Part shown: positions 7,838-16,985 of the stretch, in pieces
How the letters are laid out: each line of letters starts with the position of its first letter
Position numbering within the stretch: position 1 is the first letter of the stretch
Source of the DNA: Leptothoe spongobia TAU-MAC 1115
GTDB lineage: Bacteria; Cyanobacteriota; Cyanobacteriia; Phormidesmidales; Phormidesmidaceae
DNA: 61,965 bases
Assembly: GCF_018739885.1 (NCBI RefSeq)
Contig: NZ_JADOES010000033.1
Coordinates: forward strand, 1 to 61,965
Direction of reading: 5' to 3'
Position numbers and translations under genes: made by a program
Notes under the pieces: model-generated
What the model was told of the DNA's origin: nothing
The model's input: only the letters and a program-made list of their open reading frames with translations
Database searches by the model: none

Positions 7838-7867
7838 AGACAGTCTCAATGCATTAGAGAACTGTCT
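7838..7867 (-). terminator. Hairpin between the two cpeE-like genes
   Basis: AGACAGT (7838-7844) pairs with ACTGTCT (7861-7867), with an inner CTC/GAG. On the minus strand it is followed by ACTTTTTTAATAC, so it is a plausible leaky terminator that sets the ratio of the two linkers. Confidence 0.65.
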
Positions 7868-7875
7868 TCAGGGCA

Positions 7876-8643
7876 TTAGTAACCAGCTTCAGTGATGCTG
7901 ACAATTTTGCCGCCACGTTTCAAGACATTTTGGATGGTCTTGGACATTTGGCCGTAGGAAACCAAGTACTCTTGGTTGCTAACACGGTTAATGGCAGCAG
8001 CAGCAGAGGATGTGGAAGCTTTAATTCGGAAACGCTTGCCAGTGTTGCTATAAGTACCGGAACCACCACGAGGCGCGGAAATCTTGCTAGTGAGATTTCC
8101 GGCTACAGAGCCAATCAAACGAGCAGACCGACCGCGATCGCTAGTTGCATCACCTCGTACTAGAGCAAACGTACGATTAAAGTTGACATTCTTGTAACCT
8201 ATCTGGCTTTGAGCACCGCGCACATAGGGAACAACATCTTCACCAAAGCTGCCAAGATACTCAGCACTATCAAGATAGGAGTCAATATCAGCGTCATATC
8301 CCTGGCCATTGTAAATAGCCACATGCTCTGCGATTTCAGACTGATCTTGAGGAGCCCGACCTAGCAAATGCTTAAAGTTAAGCTCAATAAGCTGGTAAGG
8401 AGACGATGTTTCAAAAAATGCAGCGCGATAAAGATCGGACTTAGCTACAGCACGGACAAAACCTCTAACGGTGATGTCGCCATTACGCAAAAAAGACTCA
8501 GCGCTAGTAAGACGCATATTGTCCATAACATGCATATTGCCTAAAACTTGCTTATAAACTGCATTAATGACTACTTGAACTTCGTCCTCAGTAGCATTAG
8601 GACGAAGTTCAAGCGTTGCTGAATCTGCAACCCAAAGTGCCAT
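7876..8643 (-). CDS. cpeE: CpeE-like phycoerythrin rod linker, paralog
   Basis: 255 aa with the same plan as the neighbouring CpeE: MALWVADSATLELRPNATED at the start, a Rep domain (VINAVYKQVLGN, KHLLGRAPQDQSE, DADIDSYLDS) and a C-terminal CpcD domain (KRFRIKAS ... IVSITEAGY). The paralogs are most alike in the N-terminus and Rep domain and less so in the region before CpcD. They may occupy different rod positions or hexamer interfaces. A GGAGGATT ribosome site lies just before the ATG. Confidence 0.88.
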   Translation of the reverse strand: MALWVADSATLELRPNATEDEVQVVINAVYKQVLGNMHVMDNMRLTSAESFLRNGDITVRGFVRAVAKSDLYRAAFFETSSPYQLIELNFKHLLGRAPQDQSEIAEHVAIYNGQGYDADIDSYLDSAEYLGSFGEDVVPYVRGAQSQIGYKNVNFNRTFALVRGDATSDRGRSARLIGSVAGNLTSKISAPRGGSGTYSNTGKRFRIKASTSSAAAAINRVSNQEYLVSYGQMSKTIQNVLKRGGKIVSITEAGY

Positions 8644-9188
8644 GGATCAATAATCCTCCAAAAAATAGTTTGAGCTTGTTAAAGGGCAACCGCCAAATCC
8701 AATGTAACGAACAGTGCTCATTAGACAACGGGCTAGCTATCAGAATCCTTAGAACTAGCGCCCCTAGGCCGTTATGCATCAATAGGGAAAGCCTCAATCT
8801 GAGAATATGGACCAAGCTATGATCACCAAAACCCACAGTTCGATCAAAGTATCCTATTTAGTACAAATATCGGATTTCGAGGGTCAAATGAGAACAACTT
8901 TGATTTTCTTAATGATATAGCAGCAACATATGTAAACAAAAGGTAATGTAAATAACAACTCGCCAAATGGTGAGCTGTTAAAGGGCAGGCATAAAAGACC
9001 TTGAACCAAATTATTGGCAATATTGAAAAACTATCAGCAAACCAGAGCCACTAAAAAATCCATACAATAAGCTGATTTTCAACTCTAAAAGGGATAAACC
9101 CTAATCGAACCCTGCAGCCCAGTGATTTAAAGCGGACTACAGGGTCAATGGAAAGTATCCAGTTAATTATGTCTCAACGCATAAGCTA
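8644..9188 (-). promoter_or_regulatory. 545-bp gap before the cpeE pair
   Basis: No convincing gene. It holds a hairpin at 9109-9145 behind the four-Rep linker and AT-rich sequence at about 8880-8960. The length suggests a separate promoter for cpeE'-cpeE, but no clear -10/-35 pair was picked. Confidence 0.3.
9109..9145 (-). terminator. Hairpin after the four-Rep linker gene
   Basis: ACCCTGCAGCCC (9109-9120) pairs with GGACTACAGGGT (9134-9145): 12 pairs including wobbles, with a 13-nt loop. It lies 44 bp after the stop codon. The following minus-strand sequence is not T-rich, so it could be an RNA processing or stability element rather than a simple terminator. Confidence 0.5.
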
Positions 9189-12100
9189 TCAAACAAGCCC
9201 AAGAATTTTCTGAATCAACGTAGTGCTATCACGAACAATCGGTTTTTGAGGTTGAATTGGCTGATGATCAACAGGATTTAAATAGGATAGGCGTGATTCC
9301 AATCTAGATTTATTAGTCGGGCTGGCCACACTACTAGATGAAACGCTTTCGAGCATGTCAAACATATTGATATACCCGAGTAACCGTTTACCGGTTTGAG
9401 TTTTATATCCGCGATAGAAAGGAACTACATTTTCACCAAAGGCTTCTTCATACTCATCACTATCGATGTAGGCATCAATATCAGCATCGTAGCCCTGGTT
9501 ATCAATGATATCGCTATGATAAGCAGTCTCCTGGTAACTATCAGGAGCGCGACCTAGCAGATTTTTGAAGTTTAATTCATGGCAACGATAGCGAGGAGAG
9601 TTGTCAATAAAGCGAGACTTATAGAGGTCCGACTTAGCAAGAAGACGAACAAATTCACGAACAGTTAAATTGCCATTGAATAGCTGCTCTTCAGCAGCTG
9701 TCAAACGCTCACTTTCCATCACATAGGCGTTACTCAAAACCTGTTTGTAAATAGCCCTAATGACAATTTCCTTATCCTGAACAGAATCACCAGGAATCAA
9801 CTTCACTGGAGCGGCATTAGCTAGGACATTAAATTGGCCTTGCCAGATAACAGCTCGTTGAGCTGCAGATAGCTCACTATCTGCATTAAGACCATAGGTA
9901 TAACGCTCCCCTTTCAAGTCTGAGGAGGATGTTTCCAGAGTTGTGGATGTTGTTGTTTCCACATCTAGGAGAGAAGAGGCTTCCTGAGCAAACACAGATA
10001 GAGCCGGAGTCTCTGAAATATCAGTAATTGCACTACAGCCATTGCTGAGCAAAGCCTGATCTAATTCAGGAGAAGAATATCGATTGACCGATTTATCGCT
10101 ACTGGAAGCACCACGCAAAAGTTGGAAAGAGTGGGTATACCCAGCCAGAGCTTTACCTGTTTGAGTTTTATAGCCTTGATAGTTAGGAACAATCTGAGCA
10201 CCAAATCGTTGGAAATATTCGTCACTATCAAGATAGGAATCAATCTCAGCTTCAAACCCTTGCTCTGCCAAAATCGTAATATGCGCAGAGATCTCAGCAT
10301 GACTTTCAGGTGCACGCCCCAGTAGGTGTTTGAAGTTCAGTTCTACCGTCTTCAAATTTGGACAAGTTTCAAAGAATAGGGAACGGTAAAGATCTGACTT
10401 CGCAAATAGTCGAACACATTCTTGAACCGTAATCTCTCCACTCTGGAGTTGCGACTCGATTTTAGGTAATCGCTCACTTTCCATCAAGTGAGCGTTACCA
10501 AACACCTGTTTATAAATAGCCTCAAGCACAACATTGACACTACCAGCAGAATCACCAGGTACCAATTCTACTAATGGCCTCTCATCAAACGCCTGAGTGT
10601 AGGAGCCTGTAATTGAAGGTGAACCAACATCTTGATCACCTACAGCAATGGGTGCTCCGATTGATTTTGCTAAATCAAATCCCTTGGGGTTGAAGACAGG
10701 GGGCGTTGGCTTAAGTTTTACCTTGCCCGACACATACTTCTTAAGAGACGTTTTCTGACTATCTCCAATGGTCTCAGCAATAGAACGATCACTGCTGCAA
10801 TCACCCTTAATTAAATCGAAGATGCGGTTATATCCAGCGGTAGGCTTGCCAGTTCGTGTCGAATAACTGACATAGTAAGGAACCGTGTTTGAGCCAAAGT
10901 TAATGTTGTACTCTTCACTATCTAGATACGTGTCAATGTCAGCTTCAAGGCCCTTTTCTGCCAGGGTAACAATATGCTCAGAAATTTCTTGGAAGTTATC
11001 AGGAGCACGGCCCAAAAGGTGCTTGAAGTTTAACTCAACCGCTCTGACGTTAGAACAACTTTCAAAAAACAGAGCGCGATAGGCATCTGACTTGGCCAGT
11101 TCCCGAATAAAGCCTTTGACATCTAAATCTTTTCTCTTTAGCTTTGATTCAGCGGCTAATAAACGTTGGCTCTCCATCAAGTGGACATTGCCAAAAACCT
11201 GTTTATAAGCCGCGCGGATAACAAGATCGATATCGTCGGAACCATATCGAACAGGTTGGCTCTTCCTGGCGGCAGGGAAAGTGGCCGCTGCCTCACGAGC
11301 TCTATACTGCTGTAACCAAACAGTGGGGGAGGCAGGAGCTGCTAAAAATTCTGACGTCTTGTATTGAGGAACAACATAGGTGGCTCTAACGACTGGTTCC
11401 TCTTCAACCGTAACTTCTTGAGGCGGAATTATTGGTGTTGAGAACGGCAGCGTTTCAAGGGGTTGGATTTTCGTTGGAGTCCCCCCTAGCAAACCGGCTT
11501 GGATTTGTGGCGACTTATTATTGTGGATTGACTTGTCGCTACTAGAAGCCCCTTGAACTAACTGAGATGAATGGGTGAAACCGGATACTGGTTTACCTGT
11601 CTGAGTCTTGTGACCTCGATAGTAAGGCACCAGGTCAGTGCCAAAGGTTTGTAAATATTCAACGCTGTCAAGATAAGAATCAATCTCAGCATCAAAGCCA
11701 CCCTCAGCAAGAATACGAATATGCTCAGAGATTTCTGCGTTACTCTCCGGTGCGCGCCCTAGCAAATGTTTGAAATTTAATTCAATGGCTCTGAGGTTAG
11801 GGCAGCTCTCAAAAAATACAGCGCGATAGCGATCTGATTTTGCTAGCTGACGGACAAATTCCAGTACGGTGATCTGACCACTACGAAGTTGGGACTCGGC
11901 CTCCACCGCACGCTCACTCTCCATTAAGTGAGCATTGCCGAATACTTGCTTATATACAGCACGAATAACAATATCTGTATCGGTAACTGATGTTGTGCCA
12001 ACCAGTTCTACAGGTTGAGAATCTGAAAAAGGACTTAGATAATTCTTAGTAACATCAAAGTCAGCCTTTGGAGGAAGGGCCACAATCCTAGCAGCTTCAG

Positions 12101-12212
12101 CCTCGGCAGAATTTGTCTTTTTGAGAGCTGTCGCTAAATCAAACCCTTCAGGATTAAACTTCTTCCTGTTGGATTTTATGGCTGCAGGGCGGAACAAAGT
12201 GTTATTGATCAT
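9189..12212 (-). CDS. Giant phycobilisome linker with four Rep domains
   Basis: 1007 aa, about four times a normal rod linker. Four Rep (PBS_linker_poly) domains lie at about residues 70-205, 325-455, 550-685 and 805-940, each with (V/I)YKQV(F/L), a KSD-Y-FF-type helix, ELNFK(H/N)LLGRAP, IDSYLDS-like and GK-type segments. There is no phycobilin domain as in ApcE and no CpcD domain. FNPxGFDLA precedes domains 1 and 3, and GASSSDKS follows both, so the protein looks like a duplicated two-Rep unit joined by Pro/Ser/Thr-rich spacers. It sits between cpeD and the cpeE pair. Multi-Rep linkers (three Reps) are known from Gloeobacter bundle-shaped phycobilisomes; by inference this one could tie several hexamers or rods together. 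Confidence 0.9.
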   Translation of the reverse strand: MINNTLFRPAAIKSNRKKFNPEGFDLATALKKTNSAEAEAARIVALPPKADFDVTKNYLSPFSDSQPVELVGTTSVTDTDIVIRAVYKQVFGNAHLMESERAVEAESQLRSGQITVLEFVRQLAKSDRYRAVFFESCPNLRAIELNFKHLLGRAPESNAEISEHIRILAEGGFDAEIDSYLDSVEYLQTFGTDLVPYYRGHKTQTGKPVSGFTHSSQLVQGASSSDKSIHNNKSPQIQAGLLGGTPTKIQPLETLPFSTPIIPPQEVTVEEEPVVRATYVVPQYKTSEFLAAPASPTVWLQQYRAREAAATFPAARKSQPVRYGSDDIDLVIRAAYKQVFGNVHLMESQRLLAAESKLKRKDLDVKGFIRELAKSDAYRALFFESCSNVRAVELNFKHLLGRAPDNFQEISEHIVTLAEKGLEADIDTYLDSEEYNINFGSNTVPYYVSYSTRTGKPTAGYNRIFDLIKGDCSSDRSIAETIGDSQKTSLKKYVSGKVKLKPTPPVFNPKGFDLAKSIGAPIAVGDQDVGSPSITGSYTQAFDERPLVELVPGDSAGSVNVVLEAIYKQVFGNAHLMESERLPKIESQLQSGEITVQECVRLFAKSDLYRSLFFETCPNLKTVELNFKHLLGRAPESHAEISAHITILAEQGFEAEIDSYLDSDEYFQRFGAQIVPNYQGYKTQTGKALAGYTHSFQLLRGASSSDKSVNRYSSPELDQALLSNGCSAITDISETPALSVFAQEASSLLDVETTTSTTLETSSSDLKGERYTYGLNADSELSAAQRAVIWQGQFNVLANAAPVKLIPGDSVQDKEIVIRAIYKQVLSNAYVMESERLTAAEEQLFNGNLTVREFVRLLAKSDLYKSRFIDNSPRYRCHELNFKNLLGRAPDSYQETAYHSDIIDNQGYDADIDAYIDSDEYEEAFGENVVPFYRGYKTQTGKRLLGYINMFDMLESVSSSSVASPTNKSRLESRLSYLNPVDHQPIQPQKPIVRDSTTLIQKILGLV

Positions 12213-12436
12213 GAACTTGTCAGGACCTTCCTTCCTCTAGAACGGCAATGTCTTAATTAAACTAACCACATATGATTGGCATTCCACATATATGGCTGTC
12301 TTTAACCCACCTGAAACTATAGGATCTCTCCCTATACAGCAAAGAAACCGAGAGACCCCAACCGGAAAAATATAGCTAACTTACCAAGTATTAGTCCGGC
12401 CTACTCAGACAACAATGTTGAAAAGTAGTAGCTCCA

Positions 12437-12465
12437 AAACCAACCCTGGTATACAAGGTTGGTTT
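12437..12465 (-). terminator. Hairpin between cpeD and the four-Rep linker
   Basis: AAACCAACC (12437-12445) pairs with GGTTGGTTT (12457-12465). It lies 22 bp past the cpeD stop, with a modestly T-rich tail on the minus strand. It probably reduces read-through into the giant linker. Confidence 0.55.
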
Positions 12466-12487
12466 CGAAGCCTACATCACGAGAAGA

Positions 12488-13228
12488 TTAAACAATCTCA
12501 GTAATGCTAACAATCTTGGCACCTGTACGATGGATGCGCTGAATCTGAGGCGTCATCTTATCAGCAGATACGATGTACTCATTCATACTGACACGACGGG
12601 GAGCATCAAACTTAGCCGCTGTAGTCTTAATCTTAAAGCGCTTGGTCGTACCTGAATTCAGATTAGTCGCAGCACGCTTGACCTTATTACCCTTCTCAGC
12701 ACCAGCCACTTGAGAAAGTAGCTGAGCCGACTTCACAGCGCTACTTACTTGAGCAGGACCCCGATCGATCGCAAAGATACGGTTATAACTCACCTGAGAC
12801 TGGCCAACCTGAGTCACATTGGCATTGTATGAAGGCACCACATTTTCACCAAAGTTGGCCTGGTACTCATCGCTATCGATATAGGAATCGATATCAGCGT
12901 CGTAGCCTTCTTCTACGCAACGACGGATATGCTCAGATAGCTCAGCCTGACTTTCTGGAGCACGCCCCAAAAAGTGCATAAAGTTCAGCTCAACAAAGCG
13001 ATAAGGAGCACAGCTCTCAAAGTAACGGCTGCGGTAAAAATCAGACTTACCTACAGCCCGAACAAAGTCTCGCACAGAAAGAGTGCCATCACAGAGCTGA
13101 GACTCAGCAGTTACTAAACGCTCACTATCCATCACATGGGGATTACCCAAAACATGGCGATATACAGCACGAATGATCGCTTGCTTATCCTCATTCGTAC
13201 TACCAGGCCACAACTCAAACGTTGTCAT
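12488..13228 (-). CDS. cpeD: CpeD, phycoerythrin rod linker
   Basis: 246 aa. It begins MTTFELWPGSTNEDKQAIIR and has a Rep domain at about residues 10-140 (VYRHVLGNPHVMDSERL, CAPYRFVELNFMHFLGRAP, DADIDSYIDSDEY) and a CpcD-type domain at the end (RFKIKTTAAKFDAP ... IHRTGAKIVSITEI). Both the short N-terminus and the PHVMDSERL segment match CpeD rather than CpeC or CpeE. It connects phycoerythrin hexamers in the rod. It is second in the operon, 112 bp after cpeC, with AGGAGAT before the ATG. Confidence 0.92.
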   Translation of the reverse strand: MTTFELWPGSTNEDKQAIIRAVYRHVLGNPHVMDSERLVTAESQLCDGTLSVRDFVRAVGKSDFYRSRYFESCAPYRFVELNFMHFLGRAPESQAELSEHIRRCVEEGYDADIDSYIDSDEYQANFGENVVPSYNANVTQVGQSQVSYNRIFAIDRGPAQVSSAVKSAQLLSQVAGAEKGNKVKRAATNLNSGTTKRFKIKTTAAKFDAPRRVSMNEYIVSADKMTPQIQRIHRTGAKIVSITEIV

Positions 13229-13340
13229 CGGAGATCTCCTACTGATTTTCTAAAACGCTCTCAACAAACTAGATAAATCAAAACCCAAAGGCAAAAGCCA
13301 ATCAACCTATGCCTAAACAGAACCGAACCTAAATCGACGC

Positions 13341-14201
13341 TTAGGTAACAGGGGTAATACTGGCAATTACGCCGCCCTGACGATGAATACGCTTGTATTC
13401 ATCAGATAGTTTATCAAAGGGAACCAGATAAACTTTGTTGGAGCGACGGAATTTGGACACACGATTAAATACGGCGGAACGGTAGCTAGTAACTTCGACA
13501 CGATAAATCTTACCGTTGGAACTAGCACCCACACCATGACGAGTGCGAGAAGAATCTGCAGGAGCCTGGAACAACCCACCATCAGTAGATGGAGATACGA
13601 CAGGTGTTGCCGTAGAGTTGATCACCAGTGAATTCAATCGAGGCTTCTTGCCGTTGACACTCCCCTTCAAGGAGCTACTGGAGGCACCACGCACCAACTC
13701 AAAAATATGGGTAAACCCAACCATATTACTAGCCTCGGTCTTGTAGCCACGGATATAGGGCACAAAGTCTTGACCGAAAACAGTCTGATACTCATCACTA
13801 TCGATATACGAATCGATATCAGCCTCGAAACCTTCAGTGTCCAGAACGGCGCTATGGGCCTTCATTTCTGCAAAACTCTGAGGGGCACGACCTAGTAAAT
13901 GACGAAAATTGAGTTCGATATTACGGTAGCGGGGGCAACTCTCAAAAAAACGAGAGCGATACATATCAGATTTTGCAACTGCACGCACAAAATCTCGCAC
14001 GGTAAGCTCACCGCGCTTAAACTGAGACTCGGGCACCGCTAGGCGCTCACTTTCCATCACGTAGGCATTACCCAAAACCTGTCTGTAGACGGCTTTGATA
14101 ATAGACTCGAGGCCCTCACTATCGAGGCCAGGAACCCACTCGACTGGAGGGGTCTCGTCGAAAAGGCTGACGCCCAATCGTGAAGCTGGTCCAAAAGCCA
14201 T
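13341..14201 (-). CDS. cpeC: CpeC, phycoerythrin rod linker
   Basis: 286 aa, the usual CpeC length, starting MAFGPASRLGVSLFDETPPV. The Rep domain covers about residues 20-155 (VYRQVLGNAYVMESERL, SCPRYRNIELNFRHLLGRAP), followed by a Ser/Thr-rich hinge and a CpcD-type domain (IYRVEVTSYRSAVFNRVS ... GGVIASITPV). It heads the minus-strand cpeC-cpeD-linker-cpeE'-cpeE-cpeS-cpeT-cpeR array. A TAGGAGAT ribosome site precedes the ATG. The promoter must lie in the 595-bp gap behind it. Confidence 0.95.
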   Translation of the reverse strand: MAFGPASRLGVSLFDETPPVEWVPGLDSEGLESIIKAVYRQVLGNAYVMESERLAVPESQFKRGELTVRDFVRAVAKSDMYRSRFFESCPRYRNIELNFRHLLGRAPQSFAEMKAHSAVLDTEGFEADIDSYIDSDEYQTVFGQDFVPYIRGYKTEASNMVGFTHIFELVRGASSSSLKGSVNGKKPRLNSLVINSTATPVVSPSTDGGLFQAPADSSRTRHGVGASSNGKIYRVEVTSYRSAVFNRVSKFRRSNKVYLVPFDKLSDEYKRIHRQGGVIASITPVT

Positions 14202-14797
14202 TAATGCTATCTCCTAGATGACAACAATGGTCTAAATAATTTTATCTCGGAATGTTAAGAAGCTTAGGATCGACTATGTCTATCAAGCATTGCTGAACCT
14301 TATAAAGCGAACCCCAAATCAGCAGGACGCAGATTATTTGGACTCAAGGCAGACAGCTTAGATTAAGCCTGACCAAAACTGAGTATAAACACTCGCTGAG
14401 ATTTATCTTCGTATATAAAAGCAGCCTCTAATCGTCAAGAATTATAAACTCCTGAGCCCTGGTAATCTCTGGGGCAAAGACCAATGCTTCTAACAGCCGC
14501 AAAAAAACACCCAATCCCCCTACCAGAAAGAGCTTCCAACCAACAATCAACAACCTGTGACATGGGCATCCAATCACCCCTAACAATTATTTGATTTTAC
14601 AAAAGTACACATTAAGCCGTCAAATCTGAGACATTCTTGGACAGAATACTAAAAATTTTATGGAAATTATTGATTTAGGCCTTAACCAGCTAATTCTGGA
14701 ATATTTAATCGCGCTTGACTCAGGGTGTGCTGATAACGTCAGCAATGCTTAATGGGGGTAATAGTCCCTGTGCTAATAGTCCCTGTGCTAATCGGAG
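14202..14797. promoter_or_regulatory. Upstream region of the cpeC operon
   Basis: 595 bp without a gene. It is expected to hold the cpeC promoter; a TTTATATACGAAG stretch on the minus strand near 14409-14421 could supply a -10 region. At the far end, next to the orphan phycobiliprotein stop codon, is a 15-bp direct duplication (TAATAGTCCCTGTGC twice, about 14759-14788). Confidence 0.35.
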
Positions 14798-15376
14798 TTA
14801 ATTGGATTGGAACTCGCTAAGAGCCGTAATCAAATGATCGAAGTGAGGCTCGATCTGGGCGTCGCTGATTGTCAGATCGAGCTGAGTGAGCTGTTGCTTG
14901 CTAGCCGTTTTGAGGGACTGGAGCCCAAAGACCATGGCATCTAGGGGGACTTGCAGTTCCTGATAAAGCTGCTCCATATAGGTTAGACCAACGGCACTGG
15001 TATAATCAGTGCGCTGAGCCGCAATGCCATAGGTAATACAGCGTAGAAAGTGCCAAAAATCACGCCAGCAGGCCTCGGCCCGCATAGGGGGATACAAACC
15101 GCCTCCCGGCTCCGTAATACCGGGAAACTGAGCCAGCACTTGAGCGCGGGCGGTATCCACAATAGTGCTGGCATGATCACGCAGACTGCGAGCAATGACC
15201 CCGGCAGGCATACTCCCTAGAGTTGCATCGTCTAGATAGACACGCTCATCATCTGCAGCTTGAAGAGTTGCGATCGCACTTTCTCCGAATTGTTCTTGCC
15301 AGCCCTCAAAACTAACAATCCTGGCCTTATCAATCAACTCTTTGACCCTGGGACTGAGTTGAGCCGCCATAGCCAT
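14798..15376 (-). CDS. Orphan phycobiliprotein-like protein
   Basis: 192 aa of the phycobiliprotein superfamily (pfam00502) but not a standard rod or core subunit. It shows TEPGGGLYPPMRAEACWRD, which aligns with the bilin-binding loop (AAC-RD in CpcB/CpeB) and keeps the Cys, followed by FWHFLRCITYGI for helix E. An additional Cys lies in that helix. The N-terminus (LSPRVKELIDKARIVSFEGW) is longer than in CpcA. I recall similar conserved orphan proteins across cyanobacteria but not a proven function; sensing, bilin carriage or phycobilisome turnover are possibilities. It lies upstream of cpeC on the same strand. Confidence 0.8.
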   Translation of the reverse strand: MAMAAQLSPRVKELIDKARIVSFEGWQEQFGESAIATLQAADDERVYLDDATLGSMPAGVIARSLRDHASTIVDTARAQVLAQFPGITEPGGGLYPPMRAEACWRDFWHFLRCITYGIAAQRTDYTSAVGLTYMEQLYQELQVPLDAMVFGLQSLKTASKQQLTQLDLTISDAQIEPHFDHLITALSEFQSN

Positions 15377-15489
15377 TAACTCCTAATCACTCCAATGAAT
15401 TATGCCTCCATTGTGGCAGGAGACTTACCCATCAGATCATGAGCCCCCAGTTAATCGACCGATAAAACTCTATTCTGCCTTTACGCCCC

Positions 15490-16149
15490 ATGGACATTAC
15501 CGAAATTAAAACCCTACTGGCAGACAGTGATTCTCAACAACGGCTCAAGGGAATTGTTGCCCTCAAAGCCTATGACGTTGATGTAGCCGGTCCTTTACTA
15601 CTCAGCAAACAGAACGACTCAGCATTTTTAGTCCGTTCATTTGTAGCCATGGGCCTGGGGCGCAAGCGCAGCAATGCCGGGTTTGAAGCACTATTAACCA
15701 TGATGCAAGGGGATAGTGATGCCAACGTTCAAGCAGAGGCATCCAATTCTCTGGCCATGTATGGTGCACCGGCCATCCCTCATCTGGTGCAAACGTTTCA
15801 AGACAATAGCCACTGGCTGGTACGACGCAGCATCCTTGCTGCCATGATTGATCTTCACAGCCCAGCCCACATGCTCGAAATCTGCATGATCGCTATACAG
15901 GACAAAGATTTGACCGTCATCAATGCCGGCATAGACCATCTCTCTACCCTGGCCAGTACCGACCAAGCGGAGGCCGCCCTGGCCGCAATACTACCCTTCA
16001 AAACCGCAAAAAGCTGGTATACCCGTAGACAAGTTGCGATCGCCCTAAAACGATTTGAGCATCCAGCAGCTCAAACAGCTTTATTAGAACTTCGCCAAGA
16101 CCCCAATCATCGAGTGGTAGCAGCAACCCTGGAGAACCTGGTTCCTTAA
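15490..16149 (+). CDS. HEAT/PBS-lyase repeat protein
   Basis: 219 aa made of about six HEAT repeats (QQRLKGIVALKAYD, FLVRSFVAMGLGR, NVQAEASNSLAMYGAPAIPHL, WLVRRSILAAMIDL, YTRRQVAIALKRF, HRVVAATLENLV). This fold is shared by CpcE/F-type lyases and NblB-type phycobilisome degradation proteins. It starts 113 bp from the divergent orphan phycobiliprotein, which suggests a phycobilisome role. It is shorter than CpeF (~300 aa), so I do not call it CpeF. The substrate is unknown. Confidence 0.75.
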   Translation: MDITEIKTLLADSDSQQRLKGIVALKAYDVDVAGPLLLSKQNDSAFLVRSFVAMGLGRKRSNAGFEALLTMMQGDSDANVQAEASNSLAMYGAPAIPHLVQTFQDNSHWLVRRSILAAMIDLHSPAHMLEICMIAIQDKDLTVINAGIDHLSTLASTDQAEAALAAILPFKTAKSWYTRRQVAIALKRFEHPAAQTALLELRQDPNHRVVAATLENLVP

Positions 16150-16443
16150 GCACCTATCTTGAATCAGGTTTACGGAAAACGGCCTCACCGATTTGTAGCT
16201 ACTAGCCTCGTATTACAGTTTGGCCTAGCCACAGAACTGTAGATATGGCTACAGCCTGGAAACGGTAGCTCTGTTAATTTTTCTCTTAACGAGAAACTCA
16301 TTAGGTATTCAAGGTCGCCATCCTTAACAAAGGCTTTATTGCCGTTTCTTAGGGTTTTCGCTATCTTGAATGTAAACAAATATAGACTTGTTTCGTTATA
16401 GCTTGATTTCAGGTGCATCGCTTAAATTAAGGTCCTAAACTCT

Positions 16444-16977
16444 ATGTCATTGTCTGTGATTACCACCCCTACTGAAAACCTGGAAACGTTGGCTGCTAAA
16501 TTCTTTAAGCATTCTGTCGGTGCATGGACATCCCAACGTCGTTACTACACCCTCAAAAATGGTGAGGCCCAGGAAGTTGTAAGCGCCCTAAAAATCGAGT
16601 TTTTAGAGGCTAATCACCCTGATTTAGTTGCCTTAGCAGCCATGCATCACTTAGATTTGGCCATGATTTGCGGAGTGAAATCCTCCTGGGAAAGTAACTA
16701 CATCAGCCCCAGTCGCAAACAGGCTACTGGTTCCACGATATTTGGCATTCAAGGCAATATGCTCTATCGCGATCGCGGTTTTGCCACAGCCAAACCGGTT
16801 GTAGCCACCTATCAAATGCGCGATCGCAACACGATGCAACTGCACACCGAATATAGCGGTTCCTCCTTTGACGAAGAACTAAAGCTGATCGGCAATAGCC
16901 ACCGAACCCGCCAGACCATTATTTCGCGAGCCGGGCAGGAGATTATGATCGGTCAGTATTTAGAGACACGGGTTTAA
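16444..16977 (+). CDS. CpcS/CpeS-family bilin lyase (CpeU/CpcV-like)
   Basis: 177 aa of the S-type lyase family: FFKHSVGAWTSQRRYY near residue 20, a SSWESNY strand near 80, GSTIFGIQGN, YRDRGFATAKPV and a C-terminal RTRQTIISRAGQEIMIGQY. The charged acidic stretch seen in CpeS (WDEDE) is missing, so it belongs to another branch. S-type lyases attach bilins at the Cys82-type site of several phycobiliproteins; paralogs often differ in target. An AAGG ribosome site precedes the ATG. Confidence 0.82.
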   Translation: MSLSVITTPTENLETLAAKFFKHSVGAWTSQRRYYTLKNGEAQEVVSALKIEFLEANHPDLVALAAMHHLDLAMICGVKSSWESNYISPSRKQATGSTIFGIQGNMLYRDRGFATAKPVVATYQMRDRNTMQLHTEYSGSSFDEELKLIGNSHRTRQTIISRAGQEIMIGQYLETRV

Positions 16978-16985
16978 GAGCAGTT

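Noticed and set aside
8609..8836. Overlapping open frames around the cpeE' start (both strands)
   Set aside because: Low-complexity shadows of the cpeE' leader with no family-like sequence or ribosome site.
9189..12212. Possible ApcE core-membrane linker
   Set aside because: It has several Rep domains, but no N-terminal phycobilin domain and its spacers are unlike ApcE arms; operon context is phycoerythrin rods.
15490..16149. Calling the 219-aa HEAT protein CpeF
   Set aside because: CpeF is about 300 aa; the HEAT pattern is too general to assign the doubly-linked-bilin lyase.
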